Assembly (NCBI RefSeq): GCF_021155765.1
Contig: NC_060118.1
Coordinates: 10,537,646 to 10,601,645, forward strand
From: Diprion similis
Lineage: Eukaryota > Arthropoda > Insecta > Hymenoptera > Diprionidae
Reading direction: 5' to 3'
Length of the DNA: 64,000 nucleotides
Position 1 is the stretch's first letter; each line of letters begins with the position of its first letter. The notes beneath the pieces are model-generated. The model was not told where the DNA came from. It saw only the letters and a list, made by a program, of their open reading frames with translations, and did no database searches. The position numbers and the translations under genes were made by a program. Shown here in pieces: positions 1-14,500 of the stretch.

Positions 1-430
1 ACACTGAGAGAAAAAAGTCTGAACAACGCGCTCTAAGAATCTAAATTCTCAACCGTCGGCAAACGCGGTGTCTTTACTTCGGCTGCTCGAAACTGAATGA
101 CGCCGTAAATCTATCTAGATGGATTCCAAACGCGCATGCGTGAATCTGTCTCCTTCTACAGCGGAACACGTTTTCCGCCCGACTGCGCAGTTTATAAACT
201 CGTAAGTTTATTACGTGTTCGAGCGTTGTTTTTACCACGAGGTAACCCTCTATGTAGATGCTGGATCGAATTAGTTCCTGGAACGTCACTCTACGTCGGC
301 GATAATCATCGAAAATAATTGACAAAATCGTAACAAACTATCGCATGTCCACGGCGTTAGTTAAACTAGGAAACGATTATTCCTCGTGTGAAAGAACAGC
401 GTCGAATCGAGGATCAAGTTGAGAATCCAA
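1..430 (+). promoter_or_regulatory. Upstream region and 5' leader of PSMC3
   Basis: There is no supported gene here; the short reading frames on both strands lack family features. An NRF-1-like palindromic motif (CGCGCATGCGTG) lies at 131-142, about 290 bases before the PSMC3 start codon. This element type is common in promoters of housekeeping genes. The transcription start cannot be fixed from sequence alone. Confidence 0.45.
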
Positions 431-2015
431 ATGGCTACTTTGGAGGATAAATCTATCTGGGAGGATGGAGAGGTGAGTCGACTCGAAATGAAAAATTTTA
501 AGGGTTATGTTGACCCGAATGACACGACAATTCCGGCTCGGTTTACCCTTAGAAACCGAGAATCTAGTACTTATTTAATTTTCGTTAAATTCTCGACGTC
601 TCAGAGCTGCAAATGACTCCTGTAACCGAATATCAATACCAAATCTAATATCACTCTTATTCTCACAAAGGAAACGCTGGGCGAAGATGTTCTGCGTATG
701 TCGACGGACGAGATAGTGTCTCGTTCCCGTCTCCTGGACAATGAAATAAAAATAATGAAGAGCGACGTGATGAGAATATCGCACGAGCTCCAAGCGCAGA
801 ACGAAAAGATAAAGGAGAACACGGAGAAGATAAAAGTGAACAAAACACTGCCGTACCTTGTGTCAAACGTCATAGAATTACTGGACGTGGACCCCCAGGA
901 CATGGGCGAAGAGGACGGAGCAGTTGTAGACCTAGATGCGCAGAGGAAGGGGAAATGCGCGGTGATAAAAACTTCAACTCGTCAAACATACTTTCTGCCT
1001 GTGATAGGACTGGTCGACGCTGAGTCACTCAAACCCGGTGACCTGGTCGGCGTTAACAAAGATAGCTACCTCGTCCTGGAAACTCTGCCTGCCGAGTACG
1101 ACGCCAGAGTAAAAGCGATGGAGGTTGACGAACGGCCAACCGAACAATACTCTGACATCGGAGGACTCGACAAGCAGATCCAGGAGCTTATAGAAGCCGT
1201 TGTTCTGCCCATGACTCACAAAGAGAAGTTTGAAAACCTGGGAATCCAGCCGCCCAAAGGAGTGCTTCTCTACGGGCCACCTGGAACAGGAAAGACGCTT
1301 CTGGCTCGAGCCTGCGCCGCACAGACCAAATCCACCTTTCTTAAACTGGCTGGACCGCAGCTAGTTCAGATGTTCATTGGGGACGGTGCGAAGCTTGTAC
1401 GAGACGCATTTTCACTGGCCAAAGAGAAGGCACCAGCGATTATATTCATCGACGAACTTGACGCCATTGGCACGAAAAGATTCGACTCCGAAAAAGCTGG
1501 GGATAGGGAAGTCCAGAGAACTATGCTGGAGCTCCTTAATCAATTGGATGGTTTCAGCTCCAATGCTGATATTAAAGTTATTGCTGCGACTAACAGGGTT
1601 GATATACTTGATCCCGCGTTACTTAGATCCGGGCGTCTAGATAGAAAAATCGAATTTCCCCACCCCAACGAAGAGGCTAGAGCTCGAATCATGCAGATAC
1701 ATTCGCGGAAAATGAACATGTCACCAGACGTTAATTTCGAAGAACTTTCCAGGTCTACTGACGACTTTAACGGGGCTCAGTGCAAGGCTGTCTGCGTTGA
1801 AGCAGTAGGTTTTCGTTTTAACTATTTTACACTCTGTTGCAAATTGCTTATTTCTCTACTGTGTATTCACTCATGATTTATTATACCTATTGTGTTATTT
1901 ACAGGGTATGATCGCTCTCAGACGCAATGCAACTGCGGTTACACACGAAGATTTGATGGAAGCTATCATGGAAGTGCAGGCCAAAAAGAAGGCGAACCTT
2001 AACTACTATTCATAG
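431..2015 (+). CDS. PSMC3: 26S proteasome regulatory ATPase Rpt5 (PSMC3, subunit 6A)
   Basis: This is one of six AAA+ ATPases in the base of the 19S cap, which unfold ubiquitinated proteins and feed them into the 20S core. Three exons join in frame: 431-472, 671-1804 and 1905-2015, giving 428 residues, close to the family's usual length. The first exon encodes only 14 residues ([14 protein letters not shown]). An N-terminal coiled coil lies at about residues 25-65 and is followed by an OB-fold domain. Walker A (GPPGTGKT) is at residues 216-223, Walker B (IIFIDELDA) near 270, and an arginine-finger region ([10 protein letters not shown]) follows. The protein ends NLNYYS, a hydrophobic-Tyr-any tail of the kind that docks into the 20S alpha ring. 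A polyadenylation signal AATAAA is at 2203-2208. The gene converges on RBM8A. The identification is very secure. Confidence 0.97.
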
Positions 2016-2202
2016 ATATCTCAAATTTGGCGTGCGTCGATCATATTTTCTCTTTTTTATCGATCATTTGGTGGTAAAAAAAACCGTGGCTCATGAGCCA
2101 TTTGTGAGGCCAACAATTTTTTTCTTAACGATTTTTAACAGATTGTAAAAACTCACAAATAATTCCGCATTCGATACAAAAAAAGTGTATTACAACTTGC
2201 TG

Positions 2203-2208
2203 AATAAA
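2203..2208 (+). terminator. Polyadenylation signal of PSMC3
   Basis: A canonical AATAAA hexamer sits 188 bases after the PSMC3 stop codon and is followed by a T/G-rich stretch. The next gene (RBM8A) ends on the opposite strand about 150 bases further on, so the two transcripts end close together. Confidence 0.6.
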
Positions 2209-2320
2209 ACTGTTTATGTATTTACGGGTGTCGAATTTTTATTTTTATTTTATAATATCAGCTAAAATACAAAATTATTCACCTTAGTTGATAAAAGGTA
2301 ATGAAACAAAATTATCGTGC

Positions 2321-2326
2321 TTTATT
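2321..2326 (-). terminator. Probable polyadenylation signal of RBM8A
   Basis: On the minus strand this reads AATAAA, about 30 bases beyond the RBM8A stop codon proposed at 2359-2357. Other AT-rich candidates lie slightly further downstream near 2240. Confidence 0.45.
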
Positions 2327-2356
2327 ATTAATTGAAAGTAGAAAAACTCTTGCAGT

Positions 2357-3203
2357 TTATCGCCTTCTGTGACTCCTCTTCTTGATCCTGAAATTAATTT
2401 GACAAATGTAAATGTGGATCATGCATTTTGACATTACCTTGTCAACAGATTAGGGACAACATATGTATCCAATTTCCGTTTCTCACTTTTTTGGTCCTTT
2501 GACGAAACACCAATCGACAGTGATCGGCTGACCCAATATTTCGGCACCGTTTAGAGCATCTTTGGCTGCTTGAGCCTCCTTAAATGTCTCGTACTCAACC
2601 AAAGCATACCCCTTGAGAAATCCAGTTCTTCGATCCAGATTCAAATGTAGATTTTTTATTTGACCAAACTCTGAGAACTTGTCCTGTATATCGTCCTCCT
2701 GAGCTTCTTCATGAACAGAGTTTATAAAGAGTATCCATCCCTCGACAGCTGAAAACACGCGCGTCAGGTAAATGACATTTTATATTTCAACAAGAGGACG
2801 TCACAAAGAGTAAAAATAAACAACGCTTTACATCTCTGTGGCCCCGGCTGATCGTCCTCGTCCTCGACAACGTTCATGGACTCGTAATGACCAACATCGT
2901 CTCTGGTGGAGACAAGCTCTGCGCCGTGTCCTCTACCTTTCCTCTTCTTCGCTTTCTCCTTCAACCGAGCGATGCCCTCTGCGATAAAGATTCACGATGG
3001 ATATCCCGAAAGGGTGCAGACAAGGTTTGATGTTATTTTAGAAGGTGGGATATGCCAAGTGACGTATTGATCCGTCCATCATTTGGAGGTTATAATTTTC
3101 AAATACCCATCAGGAATGAAAAATGGACTGAATATTACTTACGATCTCCTTCGTCGTCGACCTCAAATTCTTCTGCATTGTCAATGTCTAAAACGTCTGC
3201 CAT
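2357..3203 (-). CDS. RBM8A: RNA-binding protein 8A / Y14 (Tsunagi), exon junction complex core
   Basis: Y14 pairs with Mago nashi in the exon junction complex deposited on spliced mRNAs. Four minus-strand exons join in frame: 3203-3143, 2978-2832, 2748-2487 and 2387-2357, giving 166 residues. The N-terminus reads [20 protein letters not shown], and a basic [13 protein letters not shown] stretch follows. The single RRM begins at about residue 71, with RNP2 (ILFINS) and RNP1 (KGYALVEY). The exon 2/3 junction rebuilds the conserved PGPQRSVEGWILF. A simple ORF reading stops at TGA 2485-2483, but that stop lies just inside a GTGAGA donor. Splicing to a short last exon restores a basic tail ([11 protein letters not shown]) like the arginine/serine-rich tails of Y14 proteins. 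It converges with PSMC3. Confidence 0.95.
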
Positions 3204-4375
3204 TTTTCAGTAGCTTTATTTATTTACGAGGAAACTCACAATGCGCGCAAATCACCGTTTCGCGCAAGAGATGCGGACATTTGGGTAAACCTTCACTTGG
3301 GGTGAACCGGTAAACACAGCATTGACAATCAGTAACCCAGAACGGCAACTGGCCGGTTAATTACGAAACCGCCATTTTATCACCACGTAACTCAAGTTTT
3401 TGATTTTAATGGCGGCAAACGGAATTCTTGGGGTCTCAAATTACTCATGTCACATAAATTGATTAAACATAATCAGTAATGCAGTACAAAAATAATAATT
3501 CCAACCACTCTCTGTATTCTTTTGTGCAATTATGAGTGCGTTCCGAAGTGCTAAAAACTCCCTAGAACAGAGGCAGAGCTACTCACGAACTCGGCAGCGC
3601 AAAAGAGATAAAAAATGTTGGACAGTACGGGAGCTAGTTTCGGAACGCACCCGAATTTTCCACCTTGCTGCAGAGCCGTGTGGATTTACAAAGAATCAAG
3701 TCCGCGCGCAAAAAGTGCGTCATCTAACTTGACATAAATTATCGATGAACCGGAGAATAGAGAAAAATGAACAGAAAACAACAGAATTTTCATCACATAT
3801 TTTCATTATGGTACAGTAAATATCAAATCAATGTAAAAGGCGTGATCGCTAACTCGAAAACGAAAACAAACCTGCATCAAGTTTTGGCCTGCGTGTTAGC
3901 GTCAATAGTTGAAAATGTACCAATGTTAGCTGCAAATTCATAGTGCAATTTGGCAGCGAAAAGGGTTCAATATTTTTGAGCGAGTGAAATATACCTACGC
4001 CGTTATCATTTGTCAGTTGATTTTCACTCTGAAGGTATTCGATATTAACGAGTTCAGATGTCGTCGACGAATCGATCCTTCAGTTGACGTTTCTTGTTTG
4101 ATTTAAAAGCTGGTAAAAAATTTTTCATCGATCTCAAGATGCTAAAATAAATTCAGTCGACGTGTCATTCTGATTTGAATAATCTATCGATAGGATTTTT
4201 GGAGGTCTGGCTTACGGAGCGATTTCCGCCGAGTTATAATGTCGTTACTCAAGATTTTAAAATGTAAGAATTTACATATCTGCCCATTACCCAAATGAGA
4301 ACTGACATTACTGAAAGTTCTTCGTATAAAAAACTACTCCTTTTTCCGCAGACGACACTTGAGATCGGCTTTATA
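3204..4375. other. Intergenic region and probable TSSK 5' leader
   Basis: No supported coding sequence lies here. A small inverted-repeat element is at about 3536-3650. Just before the TSSK start, a good acceptor (pyrimidine tract ending in CAG at about 4352) suggests a 5'-UTR intron whose upstream exon lies somewhere in this interval. RBM8A and TSSK diverge from it, so it must contain promoters for both. Confidence 0.5.
3536..3650. repeat. Small inverted-repeat element (MITE-like), ~115 bp
   Basis: The 12-base arm GTGCGTTCCGAA at the left is repeated in inverse orientation (TTCGGAACGCAC) at the right end. The interior shows no gene. The size and structure fit a very small non-autonomous DNA element, but no clear target-site duplication was resolved. 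Confidence 0.45.
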
Positions 4376-6033
4376 ATGGCCGCGGTACCAATAGTGGAAC
4401 CAAAATCGAGCCTAGCCAATGCTGGAATAGGTACAGCTAACGCAAAGGACAGTGAAAAAACTGATCGCAAATTGACCGTTCTAGAAACACATGGTTACGC
4501 TTTGGGAAAAACGATCGGCGCTGGCTCGTACGCGACTGTAAAGGCAGGTTAATTCAAAAACTAAAATTCAAACAGGTTCTACCATCTCGTACCCATCGTA
4601 CAATATGAAATTATTTACCACCCCATGATAATCACACTATGTTCCTTATGCAAAGGTTGCTAAATCCGAGCGCCATGATTGTCAAGTCGCAATCAAGATA
4701 GTTTCGAAGTTTCAGGCACCTGGGGATTATCTAAAAAAATTTCTACCCAGAGAAATCGAAGTCGTCAAGGGATTGAAACACTCAAATTTAATTAGATTTC
4801 TGCAGGCAATCGAAACGACGCACAGGTAAGAGTCGTGACTTTGTTCATAAATCCCGAAATGCAACTGACGCTCAGCCCTTAAATCATACCAGGGTTTACA
4901 TCGTTATGGAATTCGCCGATAACGGAAGCCTGCTTGACGTCATACGTCGCGATTCTTACATAGATGAGACACGCAGCCGTCGTTGGTTTCGACAACTGAT
5001 AGACGCCGTGGATTATTGCCATGAACGGGGCGTAGTGCACAGGTATGAAAAAACTGCGACAGGTATTTCGCACAGTTTCACGTCGATTACGACAAAACTA
5101 TTACAATCGACTAATCCCTAGGGATATAAAATGTGAAAATTTGCTGATGGACTACGATTTCAACATAAAACTATCGGATTTTGGATTTGCTCGCGGTCAC
5201 ATGAAACCGAAAAACGGAATTGCCCCTCTGAGCGAAACTTTCTGCGGTAGCTACGCCTACGCCTCGCCAGAAATCTTGAAAGGGATACCATACCAGCCGC
5301 AATTATCGGACATTTGGTCTATGGGTGTAGTATTGTACGCGATGGTTTACGGCAGACTTCCGTTCGACGATACAAACTACGCCCAACTCGTTAAGGTACC
5401 CAGGTACACTATGGAAAATTACATTTCAAAAGAATTTCATGCTAATCACGTCCTCCCGACGTGCATCTTTTCTATTTTTCTCACCGGCATGAAATCAAAT
5501 TTCTTCCCGTTTATCCCAGCAAGTTCAGAACAAAGTTACCTTTCCGAAAGATCCGAAGATTTCTACAGCATGCCGAGCTCTTATCACTCGCATATTGGCG
5601 CCCCAACGCTCGAGGCTTCGTATTGCGATGATAAGAAACGACGCTTGGCTAGCAGCTTCGGTTTCCGTCGCGCAGACATCGACGGTGGATAATTCGTCGG
5701 TAAAAATTCAATTCCAATTTTATTATTACCAAATGTTTTCCACCGTTACGCCGTATTGGATATTCATTCATCGTTATGTAGGACAGTTTGCCAACCGCTT
5801 CGATAAAAGGGATGAAGATATCATCGGAAAGAAATCAACGCGTGGCCACACCACCGAAACTTTTGACCAAGGAGATACTCTCTGCGAAGCAAAGAAATAT
5901 CAGGGATCCTAGAACCGATGAGGAAACTCCGATCTCCGACCACGAATCCGCGACGAATTCTTCAAACTACAGCATCCCCGCGACTACAGATGAAAAGGGA
6001 AAATCGAAGATGCGAGAGCGGGGCCTCGAATAA
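4376..6033 (+). CDS. Testis-specific serine/threonine-protein kinase (TSSK family)
   Basis: A protein kinase of the TSSK branch (CAMK group), usually confined to male germ cells. Six exons join in frame: 4376-4543, 4656-4825, 4893-5042, 5122-5395, 5520-5699 and 5782-6033, giving 397 residues. Visible features are the glycine loop (GAGSYATVK, 48-56), VAIK lysine at 70, HRD with Asp164 (the codon before it is split by an intron), DFG at 182-184, an activation loop with SETFCG and SPE at 211-213, and WSMGVVLY of helix F. The last lobe ends near IRNDAWL (~297). A Ser/Thr-rich tail of about 80 residues follows. The first coding intron seems to use a GC donor (AAG|GCAGGT), because joining at the nearby GT gives a stop. 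All catalytic residues are present. The exact TSSK number cannot be assigned. Confidence 0.92.
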
Positions 6034-6444
6034 TCTACAGCGAACGAAAAACAACCTCGGGATTAAAAACCGGAAGGTATTCGAAGGGAGTCAGGTTCGG
6101 CGAACAAAATATAGTAAAATGGATGTAAGAAAAGAAAAAAAAAAAAAAACGAGAACGGAAAACCAACTAAATTTTACGTACATTTGAACGAAATCGATCG
6201 AGGAACGACGCAATCGTCTATAAAATGTGTGAATTTTTATTTCGCGGGTATATTTAACAAACGTTGTATGAACTTAGAATTTTTCTTACATTAAACAGTC
6301 GATAAAATACCTATACATACCTAAACTACATTCTAAATGCACATACTGTGAAGGTAATTTGATCATGGATACGGCATCAACACTGCGCAAAATAGCTACT
6401 AACGAGATATATCAGTGGAATTAATATCCTACGTAAGATATATG
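6034..6444. other. 3' UTR interval between TSSK and glycerol kinase
   Basis: This is a convergent intergenic stretch with an A-rich run at about 6136-6149 and AT-rich sequence able to supply polyadenylation signals on both strands. No gene is seen. Confidence 0.5.
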
Positions 6445-9112
<2,668 letters not shown>

Positions 9113-10662
9113 TTGCGGTCTTGTTTAACAATTGTTTACTTGTAGAGTACCATGCAGAGATCTTTTATACTTATCAATGAAAACAGGTTATGCCTTCTGC
9201 TATGAAGTCACCGGCTTTTACGATCAATACGGTCACGGGTCAGCTGTCTGGTATCTGCCTAGTATTCATACATACATTCATACACATACAAAAGTGTGGA
9301 GTAACTTAAAAATCCCTAGAATCAAAATGGGCGCGAAATTTGAAAGAAGAGTTGTGTCCAGCATCATTGAGCCGCTGCTGAGATCATAGACGTGGTCTTG
9401 TGGATGGGAAAAAGTACGATTCGCACAAATTTTATACTTGATAAAAACAATTGAACGATTTTTATTTGTTAAATATTAATTTCTCGACCAGATCTCGAGT
9501 ACTGTAGATAACAACACCTAAGTGCTTTATAAAAATTATAAACGCACGAGTATGTAATGAGAGACAATGTGAATATTTTATAGCAATGAGAGCACTCTAA
9601 TGAATTTTATTACTTAACGTATGCAACAATGCATCGAAATGGACGGATATAATTTTGGTTGCGAGTGAACTTCATTGCTATTCATTATTCAAGATCGATT
9701 AATTTCAGAGACAATTAAAAATCTCTTCATAGTAAATGGAAATATTAATTATTGTTAATCATATCTGAGATATTTGTATCGCTATGGCTGCACTTATGTG
9801 CTATTATAAATACGTGTATCAATTCTGTGGGCTATGATAACATAACTTAAATGTTGTCATATCGTACATTCGTCAAGGTTCCACTATGTTTTGAGTTTTC
9901 TATTTCTCCTAATAGCAGGTTACTTCGGTTCATTTTCATGCATGAGTCTAAAGTCTATCAAAAGTCAAAGTCAAAGTCGTAACGATGCATCGACATTCCT
10001 TACATTCAACTTCACCATAACTATAAACGGATTTAGTCTCATATAGGGAATGTGTATACGGTCTAGTTTTGTACAAAAATATCAGACACGATAGTACATA
10101 CCTAAAAAGTAATGAATATATATCATATATATAATATGTAGGCAGCTAGAGATTCTTTTTCGTGTAAATAAAAATATTATATATGTATGAATCGATTCAG
10201 TATTCTTCCTTACCTTTCTGTCTTATCTACGGCATTCTACGCAACAAAGTAAATATAGTATTATATGCTAAAAGCTATTTTTTGGACCGAATTTGGACGG
10301 GTGGCTGATCAGGTATCAAACCATTTCAGTCTTCGGTCTGTAAAAACATTATGTGTAAATTTTTTCTACAACCTACGAAGCGGTACGGAAGCAATGTACC
10401 AATATTACTGATTATGTTACAAAAAGTTATCGTCTTGAATAAAAAAGAGTCATTCTTAGCAGCATGTGAAATATTATTTCATATATGTAAAACTGGTAAT
10501 TTTTTTCTCACCATAAAAAATCGTTCCGTCTTCTCATTTGCTTCCGTGTCGCCGTACACTTACTCATAAATCAACAGACGTAAGTATGTTGATTTTATAA
10601 AACTAATTTGTAAGGTTTGTATTTATTACTTGTAATACTCTTCAAATGGACGAAAACCGTAT
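9113..10662. other. Intergenic: GK upstream region and 3' UTR of the tetraspan gene
   Basis: This AT-rich stretch shows no credible reading frame. GK is transcribed leftward from 9112, so its promoter lies here. The right end should hold the 3' UTR of the neighbouring minus-strand membrane protein; TTTATT at about 10622-10627 is AATAAA on the minus strand, roughly 36 bases past its stop. Confidence 0.5.
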
Positions 10663-11555
10663 TCACGGCCACAAAAGCTCAATGTTGGGCGACTGCATCT
10701 CGGTCAATATCTGCCATACAGAGTAGACGCAGAGCCAGCAGTAAATCTAAAATTTTCAAAGGAAAATTTAATCCAATACATATTCGTCAAAGGGCCAAAT
10801 TCATATAGATTTTTTTTCAATACTCACGTTATACGACATCCACAACCAGTTACACAACGTTGCAAATACTCCTTGAAGCTGAAACAGGTATAAAATTTCG
10901 TTACGAATCACATAGAATACCAAGTCAGACGAATAACGTAATTCTCGAACTACAAAAATGCACATTCTGAATTATGATTTAATTACATAGATGTAATAGC
11001 CGCCGAGAAGCCAGAGTCCAAAAATAAGTTGGAACAAACAAATGATGAACCACATGCTCAGCCACGGAATCATCATCCCTCTTATCCCCAGATGCATGCC
11101 ACGAACCATCGCTACGGACGCCCCGATTAGGCCCACAAAATATAGTATGAAAAGTGTACCCCATATCTGCATGGCTGAAACATATAAATTGATATTTTAT
11201 TATCACGTCCTAAATTAATTATTACCAGCTCAAAAGACTTACATAACCGAACGTCTGCCTCAAACAAGGGATTGTACAACTGCGTCGAATCCCCGCCATT
11301 CATTTGATAGCATATCAAAGTAATTAAAACAATGCTCAGCGCCTGGAAGGAGATAAAAACTTTCTTTGAATCAGAGAAAAATTCAGCACTGCAAATCCTA
11401 GAACCTTTTGATCCTGTTTAAAGTTTCAGGTAGACTGAAAGGGCGTTAAGTAAACAAATTATGCTTACAGATGTGTAATAGGCAATCGCTTTGCTGCCAG
11501 TTTCGACGCTGTTCGTCCATATGCAGGGCGACCAGCAGGACTTGAGAAGGACCAT
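10663..11555 (-). CDS. Small four-helix membrane protein (insect tetraspan, Pasiflora/DUF7027-like)
   Basis: Five minus-strand exons join in frame: 11555-11469, 11342-11243, 11174-10987, 10878-10828 and 10746-10663, giving 169 residues ending IELLWP. The N-terminus [13 protein letters not shown] is Cys/Trp-rich and is followed by a first hydrophobic helix (~25-43), a polar loop, then helices at about 65-82, 95-118 and 123-148. There is no cleavable signal peptide. This topology and length resemble insect tetraspan proteins of the Pasiflora/fire-exit kind or DUF7027, but I cannot assign the subfamily by eye. An acceptor 10 bases before the ATG implies a non-coding first exon further right. Every junction keeps frame, so the model is firm while the function is not. 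Confidence 0.8.
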
Positions 11556-14500
11556 TTTTCAACGTCTGAAACAATTGAAAAACGACATGTTAATTGGACC
11601 AAATAGATCGACGCAGATGTTCTACCTAACCTAAAGACACTCCCGTTTGTTTTGATAAGTGGGACGCGTCTGTTGCACAGCAAGAATGTCGCGTTGTTTG
11701 TTCGCTTCACGATTAGGAAGTCTGCGGGATTCGGGGCTTTTACCTTTAGTAGTTTAATTCCCTCGTTCCAATATTTCGCGCGATTGTTCGTTTCAAAAAT
11801 GCTATCTGTTGACACTAGCAAGTGTCGTTGGCGGAGATTGTTTCACCCGCTAGAAGGTGTGGTCACGGCGTCTCGTCATCATGTCAAACGATGAACCGTG
11901 TTTTAACCTTGGTTCTAACGGGCATATTCATGGCGTTTTTAATTGGCTGCACTGAGTGCAATTCCCCCAGTTTCAGCCAATAGGAAAGGCGGGATCCTAG
12001 GGAAAATGCACGCAATGCAAACAGTTGAAAATTATAGTTCAGTGGTGCCAGTGCGAGCACAAAATGACTAAAGATGCGTTTAAGCATTTCATTAAGGTAA
12101 TTTTAGCGCCAAAGAACCTTTGCCGTATTATTTTTGTGAAGCAGATTTTGTCAAATGAGAGTTTAGGTTTTAATAGTTTGTTCGTATTTGACATATTTAG
12201 ACACGGATATTCTTTTTCCAAGGATTATTTGCTGGCGCAATAATCTGCTTTAGCGCGTTTCAATGTGCAATTTTATTTTATTTCAAGCGGAGCGATATTT
12301 GTACACAGTAATTAAAATAATTCAGTACCGAAAAATTTGAAAGCTTTTATTCTACAGATCGAGCAAGCTGATAATGAGTAGGAATCCGAAAACATTTGTA
12401 CGTATAATTGGAGTAATTTTTCTCACTTTACAATTCAAATAAGTAAATTTATTTGCTTAGAATATTTTAAATGTCCATGGTTGTCAATAATATAGTGGCA
12501 ATTAGTTAATTTCAGACAACATTGTGGTCCGCTTTCAGAACAGAACCGTCATCTCTGTAAACAGGCTTGGGAACAGATAATTCATTATTTTGTTTCCTCT
12601 CTGCAGCTGCTCGGTGAAACATAAGATTATAAAAATAGAAATTTTGTGGATATTCGCGTTTTGTGTTTTGCGCACTCTGACGTAATCGCGCACGCAGTCC
12701 GACGTCATTTTTCACGCGGTTAGAAAAGGCGCGTAATAGCGAGCGATGCGCGCAAAATTTGAAATTTTAAATCCGTGTACAAAGCCGCGTGTTCGAATTC
12801 GATACATCGGGAAAATTTCCGATAATTTGAAATTGAAGATACGCTGAAAAAATAAGATATGGGATGAAAAAACTAGCACATATTCAATCAGATTGAGCGT
12901 AAACTACTCATAAAGGGCGTTTCACAAGTGCATAATAACGTGCTGCAACTGCGGTATATACATAATAGCATAAAATCTGTTGTTCGCGCATTGTCAATAT
13001 ACGCATTATATCGCGAATACTGCAAATGCTGTCGAACGGTATCGGTTTGCACGTATAACGAGATCATTGTCGCCCACATATGTGTACATGATGCACGTTG
13101 TAATGGTTTCTATTAATAATCAGAGAGCAAGGACGAGTTGGTTCATTGGACGTAAATAGATGCGACTGCACATGATCGGCTCTCCCCGCCGCAGTTAATA
13201 TCCGATAAACTATTATATAAAACATATATCAAGACGCGAGGCGTTAGCTTCAGTCGTTTCGCTCTCTGTCGTTCTAGCGACACTCCTTTACGTATAATTG
13301 GAACGCCGTTAATTAATCCAATATACGAAAACGGTGACGTTTCGCCTCGCGCAAAAATACATGATGTAGACGTGTATTCTTTTTGCATATTATATACGAT
13401 CGCCAAAACTAATTATCATCAATTTCAAGCCCGTGTGCATAATTGCTCCTATTTATTACGGAAGATAGGTATATACCTACCCTTGAAGCCGTTATATTTA
13501 TCATACACAAAGCACTTCACCCTCCTTGCGCTTCTGTAGGGCTATTTTCAAATACGTATCGTGATTGTGTATAGTACTTATAGTTATGACCGGATATCTG
13601 ACTGAACAACACCTACACTCGGTCCTATTTATACCAAGGATCCACTCTGAGAATAGATCTCCGTAATATTAGCGACATCACAAATGTTCTGTGAAGCTAT
13701 AGAATCTTACCAAATTCACTCGAAACGTAGACGACGACGCTAAAGTCATCGTTATCATCGTAAACCCTGAAGCAGATGTCCGAGTAGTTCGATCGTCTTC
13801 CGATTTTAAAAAGTGTGAAAAATTCTGTTGTAAGATTCTCAGCTAATGGAAGGTGGGGAAGGGAATGACGTCATTGGATAACCGTGCAGATTTGTCGCCC
13901 GCAAAATCCGCGGTTCGGTATGAAAGTCCTGCGGCTTTCGCCAACTCTAATAATAGCGTAACGCGAAGTTCGAAAAAAATTCCTTCTCACTACCGTTTTC
14001 ATCTACCGGTGCACACGAGAAGAAAAAAAAAAAAAAAAAAAGGAAACAAATGGAAAAAATTAAAAATAAAATATACTTACTCGCAAAATTATACAGCAGC
14101 GGTTGCGATTTTTTTCACGGATCTCGGGGTTAGGTATAAGTTATGACGTGGGTGAACGATTTTTCTTGTTTTCGTCGTTGTTTTCCTCTGGAAAAAAAAT
14201 ACCTCATCCATAGTTTGATTTACCGCAAGATAAGCCAGCGCCGTGTGTATATAAAACTCGCGTATATCACCTGCGGTTATCTCCGCACCCTTTAATGCAA
14301 CACACAGTTTATATAACAACATACGCTTACAGGCATGCGTGTAAGGCCGATGTTATATTGGAATAATAATTTCCCGGCAATATATTATTATTGCCTCGGT
14401 GATTAACCCTTTGAAAATGTAGTTCAATGGTGTACGGTTTCCTTCCGAAGCAGTACACCGCGTTTGCGGTTTACGTTCATAACGAAGCGGCCATTTTGGT

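Noticed and set aside
3532-3732. Arg-rich + strand frame
   Set aside because: It lies within and beside a small inverted-repeat element and has no supporting features.
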